64,000 nucleotides of DNA from assembly GCF_021032705.1 (NCBI RefSeq), contig NZ_JAHVXI010000001.1:620001-684000 (forward strand). Reading direction: 5' to 3'. The translations under genes and the position numbers were made by a program. Positions within the stretch are counted from its first letter, which is position 1. Every line of letters starts with the position of its first letter. Origin of the DNA: Psychroserpens luteolus. Lineage in GTDB: Bacteria; Bacteroidota; Bacteroidia; Flavobacteriales; Flavobacteriaceae. The notes beneath the pieces are model-generated. The model made no database searches, was not told the DNA's origin, and saw only the letters and a list, made by a program, of their open reading frames with translations. Shown here piece by piece: positions 52,667 to 59,496 of this stretch.

Positions 52667-52915
52667 AATTATATGTTGATTATTGATTGGTTTCTATTAA
52701 ATCTTAAGTACTAGACATGTGGTTACTCTTTCAGGAGTAACTAGCTACTAAATTCTATATTAGGGAGGAAAAAATCAATACCTGTAACAAGGTATATTGA
52801 TAATTATTATAAAGTTACAAAAATAATCCATTGGTTTTAGTGAAACCTTGAATGTTAACAGAAAACATACAATACCATCAAACACTTATAATACCTACTG
52901 TTTTATGTATACCTA
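52667..52915. other. Gene-free stretch between divergent units
   Basis: AT-rich sequence of about 250 bp without an open frame of note. It probably holds the minus-strand promoter for the pair at 51000-52666, but no clear TAnnTTTG box with a TTG partner was found. The right part of the gap is described under the direct-repeat operator and promoter entries. Confidence 0.5.
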
Positions 52916-52932
52916 GGTTAATGCTAGGTTAA
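52916..52932 (+). promoter_or_regulatory. Direct-repeat operator upstream of the two-component unit
   Basis: GGTTAA at 52916-52921 and again at 52927-52932, with 11-bp period, and the same inner bases (TGCTA) as at 55327-55343. The second repeat ends 37 bp before the -7 box, with identical distance at the other site. Direct repeats with a helical turn between them are the usual binding mode of OmpR/CpxR-type response regulators, so this is a candidate autoregulation site. Confidence 0.72.
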
Positions 52933-52969
52933 CCTATAGTTTTTTTAGGGTTTTTCTAAATCTTCGCTC

Positions 52970-52977
52970 TAGATTTG
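52970..52977 (+). promoter_or_regulatory. -7 box of the two-component unit
   Basis: TAGATTTG matches the TAnnTTTG consensus. No TTG is found at the -33 distance, which fits a promoter that needs an activator bound to the direct repeat upstream. Confidence 0.6.
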
Positions 52978-53008
52978 TATCATCATCAATCATTAAAATC
53001 AATATATC

Positions 53009-53199
53009 ATGAGAACTTTAAACAATGATCTAATCACAGAAACAAACCAAGGAACTAAATCACACAATTGGAATTCTAAAAGGCGTTACAGGTCTATTAA
53101 ATAAAACCTTATGAATTCATCAATCAAACAATCAACCTTTATGACGAGCATAGTGTCTTTTTAGACAATATGCTCTCATTTATCAAAGACGATTCTTAA
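53009..53199 (+). pseudogene. Short frame, or frameshifted small gene, at the head of the two-component unit
   Basis: An ATG at 53009, about 25 nt after the predicted start point, opens 31 codons (MRTLNNDLITENNQGTK and on to RRYRSIK) ending at 53104. In a different frame, without start, 53104-53199 reads KPYEFINQTINLYDEHS and on to SFIKDDS, protein-like up to its stop, 13 bp before the kinase ATG. One inserted or deleted base near the AAATAAAA run would join both to about 62 residues. It may be a decayed small gene, a leader peptide, or a real frameshifting gene. No family is recognised. Confidence 0.35.
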
Positions 53200-53211
53200 T
53201 TTTAAGGCACT

Positions 53212-54615
53212 ATGAACCGCATGAAGAAAAAAATAAACCTCTTAATTATTGTTTCAGTTCTGGGACTAATAGCTTTATCTATTATTCAAGGCTACTTGAT
53301 TAATAACACCTACAAGCTAAAAAAGGAGGCTTTTATTACAGAAACAAGACGGTCCATTTCACAAATTGATGACTTTTCTCCTGCCTTAGATTCGTTATCA
53401 GATATTTGGCAAGATAACTTTCTAAATACCATAGCAGATTATAAAGCCAATACAGCTACCAGAGCTGATATTTTAGATGGGTTACAATTTGTAATTGATT
53501 CTATTAACGATACCTATCGCAGCGAGTATCAAAAAGAATTAGTTAAAAATAATATCCCTTATGGTATTAAGTTTCATAAAAGGGTAAAAGCTATTGTTTT
53601 ACAAGATTCTATTAAGAATGACACTATTTTCGATTTTGAAAAAACACCTAAGCGTATTGTTTTAGGCGATCCTATTTCCGAAGATAAAGAAATTGGCGTA
53701 AGCACAACATTATGGCAAACAGACCATACTTCAAGTAGAATAATTAATGGTGAAAACAAAGAAATTGTATTTTACTTATTGTTCCAAACTCAAGATAAAA
53801 TGGATATAGACGGCTGGGAAAAGATTGTCTTTAAACAAATGTCTGGATTACTTCTACTCTCGCTTTTAATCTTCTCTGTTGTGATTGGATTATTATATTA
53901 TTCTATAAAAAGTTTAATCACTCAGAAAAAGATCGCAGATATTAAAACCGATTTTGTCAATAATATTACGCACGAGCTTAAAACACCATTAGCCACCTTG
54001 ACATTGGCAACAAAAATGCTAAAAAGCAATGAGGTACAGCAACAACCTCAACTTGTTGACAATACAGTAAATACCATTGAACGCCAAAATAAGCGACTTC
54101 AAAAACTCATTGACCAAGTTTTAACCAATAGTTTAGGCTATAATGAAATACAACTACACAAAGAAGAGGTGCATATTGAAAATTATATCAATACCATTTT
54201 AGATGATTTCTTACTAGCAGTCAAAACAGAGCATGTCACTGTGAACAGACAATTTCTAGGATCAAAACAAACAATTCAACTCGATAAATTCTATATCACT
54301 ACAGCTTTACTGAATATTCTTGAAAACGCTGTAAAGTATGCAAGTGACAACATTATCATTGATTGTAAAGTTAAACGTAATAACGAGTTGAAGATTTCAA
54401 TAAAAGATAATGGTGTTGGTATTTCAGAAAAAGATAAAAAACAAGTCTTTGATAAGTTCTTTAGAGCTGGAAATAAAGAAATTCACGATGTCAAGGGCTT
54501 GGGCTTAGGCTTGTATTATACAAATCAAATTATAAAAGCGCACCACGGAAATATTACGGTTGAAAGTAAAGAAGGGAAAGGGTCAACGTTTATCTTAACT
54601 ATTCCATTTAATTAA
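53212..54615 (+). CDS. Membrane sensor histidine kinase of the two-component pair
   Basis: A kinase of 467 residues. The first helix lies at about 8-28, a periplasmic domain at about 30-205 without recognised fold, and the second helix at about 211-231. The HisKA box FVNNITHELKTPLATL has phosphoacceptor His254. The ATPase domain has NILENAVKYAS, DNGVGISEKDK and GLGLGLYYTNQIIKAHHG. There is no HAMP domain. The next gene, 8 bp away, is its response regulator. An in-frame ATG at 53221 is a possible start. The pair resembles flavobacterial envelope-stress type systems, but the signal is unknown. Its promoter bears the direct-repeat operator. Confidence 0.92.
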   Translation: MNRMKKKINLLIIVSVLGLIALSIIQGYLINNTYKLKKEAFITETRRSISQIDDFSPALDSLSDIWQDNFLNTIADYKANTATRADILDGLQFVIDSINDTYRSEYQKELVKNNIPYGIKFHKRVKAIVLQDSIKNDTIFDFEKTPKRIVLGDPISEDKEIGVSTTLWQTDHTSSRIINGENKEIVFYLLFQTQDKMDIDGWEKIVFKQMSGLLLLSLLIFSVVIGLLYYSIKSLITQKKIADIKTDFVNNITHELKTPLATLTLATKMLKSNEVQQQPQLVDNTVNTIERQNKRLQKLIDQVLTNSLGYNEIQLHKEEVHIENYINTILDDFLLAVKTEHVTVNRQFLGSKQTIQLDKFYITTALLNILENAVKYASDNIIIDCKVKRNNELKISIKDNGVGISEKDKKQVFDKFFRAGNKEIHDVKGLGLGLYYTNQIIKAHHGNITVESKEGKGSTFILTIPFN

Positions 54616-54623
54616 TTTAAAGC

Positions 54624-55310
54624 ATGAAACATATTCTTTTAGCAGAAGATGATTTAGACTTCGGACATATTTTAAAGCAATATCTAGAAATTTCGGGTTA
54701 CCAGATTACTTGGGCAAAAGACGGAAAAGAAGCGCTGGAACAATTTAAAAAAGAGCATTATAATATTTGCGTTTTCGATGTTATGATGCCAAAAATGGAC
54801 GGGTTCACATTAGCTGAGAATGTCATTAATATCAATCCAGAAACACCTTTCATTTTCTTAACAGCTCGTAAACTTAAAGAAGATAAAATAAAAGGCTTAA
54901 AATTGGGCGCCGATGATTATATCGTTAAACCTTTTGAAGCCGACGAATTGGTGTTGAGACTCAATAATATCCTAAAACGTACCGAAAAAGTTGTAAATCA
55001 ATTACCACAACAAGATACCATCAAGATTGGCAACTATACATTTGACACTAAGCGTTTAGAGCTCTCGTGTAATGACTATAATAAACAACTCACGTTAAAA
55101 GAAGCTGAGTTAATTATCTTTCTTTTCGATCATAAAAATCAACTTTTAAAACGCGAAGACATTCTTAAAGCGGTTTGGGACAGTCATGATTTCTTCTCAG
55201 GACGAAGTATGGATGTTTTTATAAGCAGACTTCGAAAATATTTTAAACAAGACCCTTCAATTTCTATCGAAAGTATTAGAAATGTTGGCCTAGAATTTAA
55301 AGTAAGTTAA
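54624..55310 (+). CDS. OmpR/PhoB-family response regulator
   Basis: A protein of 228 residues. The receiver domain (1-120) has LLAEDDLDFG with the acidic pair, phosphoacceptor Asp52 in CVFDVMMPKMDG, FLTARK with the conserved Thr and Lys, and KPFEADEL. The C-terminal winged helix (about 130-227) has LTLKEAELIIFLFDHKNQLLKREDILKAVW and VFISRLRKYF, the OmpR type. Such proteins bind direct repeats as dimers, which fits the GGTTAA repeats before its own operon and before the gene at 55418. A terminator hairpin follows its stop. Confidence 0.93.
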   Translation: MKHILLAEDDLDFGHILKQYLEISGYQITWAKDGKEALEQFKKEHYNICVFDVMMPKMDGFTLAENVININPETPFIFLTARKLKEDKIKGLKLGADDYIVKPFEADELVLRLNNILKRTEKVVNQLPQQDTIKIGNYTFDTKRLELSCNDYNKQLTLKEAELIIFLFDHKNQLLKREDILKAVWDSHDFFSGRSMDVFISRLRKYFKQDPSISIESIRNVGLEFKVS

Positions 55311-55326
55311 TACAACACAACGTGTT

Positions 55327-55343
55327 GGTTAATGCTAGGTTAA
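55327..55343 (+). promoter_or_regulatory. Second direct-repeat operator, before the secreted coiled-coil gene
   Basis: GGTTAA at 55327-55332 and 55338-55343 with the same TGCTA spacer as at 52916-52932. The 18 bases from GGTTAA to GGTTAAC are identical at both sites. Probable target of the response regulator encoded just upstream. Confidence 0.72.
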
Positions 55344-55363
55344 CGCCTAGCATTTTCTTTTTT
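55331..55363 (+). terminator. Terminator of the response regulator gene, overlapping the operator
   Basis: AATGCTAGG at 55331-55339 pairs perfectly with CCTAGCATT at 55346-55354 around the loop TTAACG. The stem is followed by TTCTTTTTT. The hairpin includes most of the direct-repeat operator of the next gene, so one stretch serves as RNA terminator and DNA binding site. Confidence 0.8.
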
Positions 55364-55380
55364 AGACCCTTACTGTCCTG

Positions 55381-55388
55381 TACATTTG
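55381..55388 (+). promoter_or_regulatory. -7 box of the secreted coiled-coil gene
   Basis: TACATTTG matches TAnnTTTG and lies exactly 36 bp after the GGTTAAC of the direct repeat, as in the kinase promoter. A -33 TTG is missing, consistent with activator dependence. The ATG follows 30 bp later at 55418. Confidence 0.62.
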
Positions 55389-55417
55389 TATCAAACAATC
55401 ATTAAAAACGAACAGTT

Positions 55418-56059
55418 ATGAATTTTTCAAAATCAAAAGACAGACAAAACAGCATCAGAATTATTGATGTAAAAAAAGGATTAAGTTTAGCAATTATTTG
55501 TGCTTTTCTCTCAATACACACATTAAATGCACAAACAACTCCAGAACCTCCAACACCTCCACAAACCAACACAACTTCTGGAACATCATACTCTATTTCA
55601 ATAGATAATGATGATGACGAAACTTCTAATAGTTCAATATCTATAAAAACAACAGATGAGTATTATAAGTTCAGGGCAAGTTTTCACAAGTCTAAAAATG
55701 AACGCGTAAAATCTATGATCATCAAAAATTTAGGTAATAACAATTTAAAAGTTGAAGGTAATACCTATCTATGGACCGATAGTAAAAATGGAGACGAGGT
55801 TTTTGAATGTAAGTTAACTAAAGGCCATTTAAGAATGTCATTAGATAGTGAAGTAGCATCTCAAGGTTTTACACAAAAAATCACCGAGCTTGGAAGAGAA
55901 TTAAAATATTTCATCTCTGGTACAGATCGTAAAAAAGAAGAGCTTAAAAAAGCAGAGAGAGCCAAGCGTGACCTAGAGAGAGCACAAAGAGATTTAGAGC
56001 GTGCAAAGCGCGATTTAGAACGTACTGAAAGAGATGCTAAACGAGCAAAAGGCAATTAA
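55418..56059 (+). CDS. Secreted protein with heptad-repeat C-terminus, likely output of the two-component system
   Basis: A protein of 213 residues. After about 20 basic residues there is a signal peptide core (GLSLAIICAFLSIHTLNAQ). The mature start is rich in Pro and Thr (TPEPPTPPQTNTTSG), then comes a beta-rich domain (about 60-160). The end (about 168-210) is a highly charged helix with seven-residue repeats RDLERAQ, RDLERAK, RDLERTE and RDAKRAK, probably a coiled coil. No family is recognised. It follows the response regulator with its own promoter carrying the same direct-repeat operator. It may be an envelope-stress effector like small periplasmic proteins of other Cpx-type regulons, an inference from context. 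Confidence 0.7.
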   Translation: MNFSKSKDRQNSIRIIDVKKGLSLAIICAFLSIHTLNAQTTPEPPTPPQTNTTSGTSYSISIDNDDDETSNSSISIKTTDEYYKFRASFHKSKNERVKSMIIKNLGNNNLKVEGNTYLWTDSKNGDEVFECKLTKGHLRMSLDSEVASQGFTQKITELGRELKYFISGTDRKKEELKKAERAKRDLERAQRDLERAKRDLERTERDAKRAKGN

Positions 56060-56123
56060 AACCAATCAATCAAAAGAATATTCTATAATATTCTATAAAT
56101 TAGCCATTAAATAAACTTATTTA

Positions 56124-57254
56124 ATGGCTTTACTTTTATTATTTGCATTTGTTTCTATTTTCTTTTCTTTTTTATGTTCTATTCTAGAAGCTGTATTGCT
56201 AAGTGTAACACCAACATTCATCAACGTTAAGAAGAAGGAAGGCAAAGCCTATGCAAACGCTTTAGAAGCCTTAAAGAAAGATGTTGACCGCCCTTTAATT
56301 GCCATACTAACATTAAACACTATAGCGCACACGGTTGGTGCTATTTTAGTTGGTGTGCAAGCCAAGGTTGCTTATGTCGAATTATACGGTTCTCAAACTA
56401 GCCGTATTTTTGGCATTGAATTTACCGAAGAATTAATGGTTGGTGTTGTCTCATCCATTATGACTGTTTTAATTTTAGTTGCTTCAGAAATTATTCCAAA
56501 AACCATAGGAGCTACCTATTGGAAGCAGTTAGCAAACTTCACCACCAAAGCTTTAAAGCTTTTGATTATCCCATTAAAATACACTGGGATTTTATGGATC
56601 TTGCAATTGACCACAAAACTTATTGGTGGTAAAGGGCATCATGGAAGTGTTTTAAGCCGTGAAGACTTTCATGTTATGGCAGATATGGCACAAGAAGAAG
56701 GTGTGTTTCAAGAAAGCGAAAGCAAGATCATCAAGAACCTTTTAACGTTTAAAGAAGTCTTTGCTAAAGATGTCATGACACCTCGAACTGTAATGAAAGC
56801 CGAAGATGAAACAACAACTGTTGAAGATTTTTTCAACAAAAATATGAACCTGCGATTTTCAAGAATCCCAATTTATTTAGACAATCCAGATAATATTAAA
56901 GGCTTGGTTTTAAAAGACGAAGTATTCAAAGAAATGGCGCTTAATAACGGTTCTAAAAAATTATCTGAACTTAAGCGACATATCATTGTTGTTGAACGCA
57001 ATCTACCTATTCCTAAATTATTTGAACAGCTCGTTGAAAGTCGAAACCATATGGCTTTAGTTGTCGACGAATACGGTTCGGTTAGTGGTTTAGTTACGAT
57101 GGAAGATGTGATAGAGACCTTACTAGGTATGGAAATCATGGATGAAAGTGATAATGTATCCGATCTTCAACACATGGCAAGAAAAAGTTGGGAAGCAAGG
57201 GCAAAAAAACTAGGGATTTTAGACGACACTAATTCTGAAGATAAAGAGGAATAA
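56124..57254 (+). CDS. CNNM/DUF21 transporter-like protein with CBS pair
   Basis: A membrane protein of 376 residues. The N-terminal DUF21 (CNNM) domain (about 1-165) has four hydrophobic segments including AFVSIFFSFLCSILEAVLLSVTP and SEIIPKTIGATYWKQL, typical of the CorB/CNNM magnesium or cobalt transporter family. Two CBS motifs follow (about 210-340) with VMTPRTVMKAEDE and LVVDEYGSVSGLVTMEDVIETLLG. The usual C-terminal CorC_HlyC domain is absent, so the protein ends soon after the CBS pair. It likely affects Mg2+ export or homeostasis. It is the first of several tightly spaced genes (1 bp to ogt). Confidence 0.9.
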   Translation: MALLLLFAFVSIFFSFLCSILEAVLLSVTPTFINVKKKEGKAYANALEALKKDVDRPLIAILTLNTIAHTVGAILVGVQAKVAYVELYGSQTSRIFGIEFTEELMVGVVSSIMTVLILVASEIIPKTIGATYWKQLANFTTKALKLLIIPLKYTGILWILQLTTKLIGGKGHHGSVLSREDFHVMADMAQEEGVFQESESKIIKNLLTFKEVFAKDVMTPRTVMKAEDETTTVEDFFNKNMNLRFSRIPIYLDNPDNIKGLVLKDEVFKEMALNNGSKKLSELKRHIIVVERNLPIPKLFEQLVESRNHMALVVDEYGSVSGLVTMEDVIETLLGMEIMDESDNVSDLQHMARKSWEARAKKLGILDDTNSEDKEE

Positions 57255-57255
57255 T

Positions 57256-57729
57256 ATGGAAACCTGTATCATCAACTCCCCTTTAGGATATACCAAAATT
57301 ATTGGTAATGAAGATGGTATTGCCCAAGTCAGTATTTTAAATTCTGAAGAAAAAGAAACAGATATTATTCCAACAGCCTTAGAAGATTGCGTTATTCAAC
57401 TTAGAGATTATTTTGAAGGCACACGAACTAAATTCGATTTAAAATTAAATCCGCAAGGCACCGAATTTCAGAAATTAATATGGACGCTTCTTGAAGAAAT
57501 TCCATACGGAAAAACCATCTCATATTTACAATTATCAAAACGCCTTGGAGATGTAAAAGCCATAAGAGCTGTTGCCAATGCTAATGGTAAAAACCCTTTG
57601 TGGATTATTGTACCATGTCATCGCGTGATTGGAAGTGACGGAAGTCTCACTGGTTATGCTGGTGGATTGCATAGAAAAAAATGGTTGCTAGAACATGAAA
57701 GTCCGTACAAACAGCAATCCCTATTTTAA
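57256..57729 (+). CDS. ogt: Methylated-DNA-protein cysteine methyltransferase
   Basis: A DNA repair protein of 157 residues that transfers alkyl groups from O6-methylguanine to its own cysteine. The active-site motif VPCHRVIGSDGSLTGYAGGL holds the acceptor Cys121. IPYGKTISYLQLSKRLGD is the helix-turn-helix region, and VKAIRAVANANGKNP includes the finger arginine. The length fits Ogt rather than the longer Ada. Its stop overlaps the start of the next gene by one base, and it follows the CNNM gene after 1 bp. Confidence 0.94.
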   Translation: METCIINSPLGYTKIIGNEDGIAQVSILNSEEKETDIIPTALEDCVIQLRDYFEGTRTKFDLKLNPQGTEFQKLIWTLLEEIPYGKTISYLQLSKRLGDVKAIRAVANANGKNPLWIIVPCHRVIGSDGSLTGYAGGLHRKKWLLEHESPYKQQSLF

Positions 57730-58250
57730 TGTACAAAGTTGCTACACGATTTTTAGAGCGTTTTTTTAAACCTGCTACCATTTATAAATATGGTTTTAAT
57801 TGGTCTCCTATGTATAGGCGAACCACAGCGAAAGTCATTGAGGTTAGTGATGACCTATATAAAGTTGTCATTATGATGAAACCTAATTGGAAAAATCGAA
57901 ATTTTGTAGGTACAATCTTTGGCGGAAGTATGTTATCTGCCACAGATCCCATTTATATGATTCAGTTGATGCAAATCTTAGGTGAAGACTATGTCGTTTG
58001 GGATAAATCGGTTGAAGCACGTTATAAAAAACCTGCAAAACATAAGATTTATGGAGAGTTTATATTTTCTGAACAGGAAATCGAAACCATTAAACAACAG
58101 ATACTAAATAAAAATGAAATAGATATCGTTAAGACTATGAGTCTTGTAGATGTCAAACAAAATATAATTGCTACTTTTAATAAAACACTATATATCGCAG
58201 ATAAGCGTTTTTATAAAGAGAAACTAAAACAACGTCAAGCTAACACATAA
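57729..58250 (+). CDS. DUF4442 hotdog-fold protein
   Basis: A protein of 173 residues. The segment RTTAKVIEVSDDLYKVVIMMKPNWKNRNFVGTIFGGSMLSATDPIYMIQLM is that of DUF4442 (given here only as landmark: NFVGTIFGGSM near 57-67). The family has the hotdog fold related to thioesterases. FGGSMLSATDP is the region where thioesterases bind the acyl group, but a specific activity has not been shown. It overlaps the ogt stop by one base. The serine hydrolase gene follows 10 bp later. Confidence 0.82.
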   Translation: MYKVATRFLERFFKPATIYKYGFNWSPMYRRTTAKVIEVSDDLYKVVIMMKPNWKNRNFVGTIFGGSMLSATDPIYMIQLMQILGEDYVVWDKSVEARYKKPAKHKIYGEFIFSEQEIETIKQQILNKNEIDIVKTMSLVDVKQNIIATFNKTLYIADKRFYKEKLKQRQANT

Positions 58251-58260
58251 CTTACTTCCT

Positions 58261-59421
58261 ATGAAATTTATTAAAAAATTCCTTAAAGTCTTAGTATTGC
58301 TTTTCGGCTTAATCATTCTTGTGTTATATATCACAGATACCGATTACCTTATAAAAGCAGTAAGAACCATTTATATGAAAGGTCATACTACAGCTTTTTT
58401 AGAAGATTATAAAGAATTTGACAATCAAGCGATAGAAGCCTCAGATGCTCCTCAACCTTGGGTAAATCACAAAGACTATAATTCGGTAACTACAACTCCA
58501 AAGCTTGAAAAAGTGAACCAAGAATGGGGCACAATTGCTTACCTCATTATTAAAAATGACAGCATTTGGTTTGAAAAGTATTATGATGGCTTTAATGAAG
58601 ACTCTAAGTCTAATTCATTTTCTATGGCAAAAAGTTATGTTTCTGGATTAATGGGAAAGGCAATTATGGATGGTTATATTAAGAGTTTAGATCAGCCAGT
58701 ATGTGATTTTCTCCCAGCGTTCTGCGACGGAAAAGCAGCGAAAATGACTGTTGGAGACTTATCATCAATGGCATCTGGAACCAATTGGGATGAAGCCTAT
58801 TATTCGCCTCTATCCATTACAACACGCGCATATTTTGATGACGATCTCGCGAAAGTGATGAACGGCTTAAAAGTCGTTGATGAGCCAGGACAAGGGTTTA
58901 AATATGCTAGTGGTGACACCCAAATGCTAGCCATGGTTATTGAAAAAGCAACAGGTAAAAAACTGTATGATTATTTCGAAGAAAGCTTCTGGAAGCCTCT
59001 AGGATCTGAAAATGCCACGCTTTGGCAAGTTGATAGTGAAGATCATGATTTGGTAAAAGCCTATTGCTGCATTGCTAGTAATGCAAAAGATTTTGCGCGT
59101 TTTGGTAAACTTTACAAAGACCATGGTAAATGGAATGGTAAACAAATTTTGGATTCTGCATTTGTTGCAAAATCTGTTAGACCTCGTTTCCCTGAAAGCC
59201 CAGAATATGGTTATGGTTGGTGGCTTCGTCAAATGGGTGACAAACACTTTTTTATGATGCGCGGTCATTTAGGACAATATGTTTTTGTAGAGCCAAATGA
59301 CAATGTTATTATTATACGATTAGGGCATCAAAAATCACCAGATATTGGTACAAAAACATTTACTGACGACATTGGTCTGTACATCGAAGAAGGCTACAAA
59401 ATGCTGAATGCAAAGTCTTAA
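58261..59421 (+). CDS. Membrane-anchored serine hydrolase of the beta-lactamase/penicillin-binding fold
   Basis: A protein of 386 residues with one N-terminal helix (about 7-25) that anchors it to face the periplasm. The SxxK catalytic pair is SMAK at 121-124. A YASGDT segment near 217-222 gives the Tyr of the second motif, and HLGQY near 338 gives the third, variant of the KTG box. These are features of class C-like beta-lactamase/esterase EstB relatives. The natural substrate may be an ester or D-peptide rather than an antibiotic. It is co-transcribed with the DUF4442 gene, 10 bp upstream. Confidence 0.85.
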   Translation: MKFIKKFLKVLVLLFGLIILVLYITDTDYLIKAVRTIYMKGHTTAFLEDYKEFDNQAIEASDAPQPWVNHKDYNSVTTTPKLEKVNQEWGTIAYLIIKNDSIWFEKYYDGFNEDSKSNSFSMAKSYVSGLMGKAIMDGYIKSLDQPVCDFLPAFCDGKAAKMTVGDLSSMASGTNWDEAYYSPLSITTRAYFDDDLAKVMNGLKVVDEPGQGFKYASGDTQMLAMVIEKATGKKLYDYFEESFWKPLGSENATLWQVDSEDHDLVKAYCCIASNAKDFARFGKLYKDHGKWNGKQILDSAFVAKSVRPRFPESPEYGYGWWLRQMGDKHFFMMRGHLGQYVFVEPNDNVIIIRLGHQKSPDIGTKTFTDDIGLYIEEGYKMLNAKS

Positions 59422-59496
59422 TGTTTTGTTATTTAACAAATCGTTAGACGAGCTTCTACGTAATTCTTTCTTTTTTTGATTTAAAACTAATCAATC

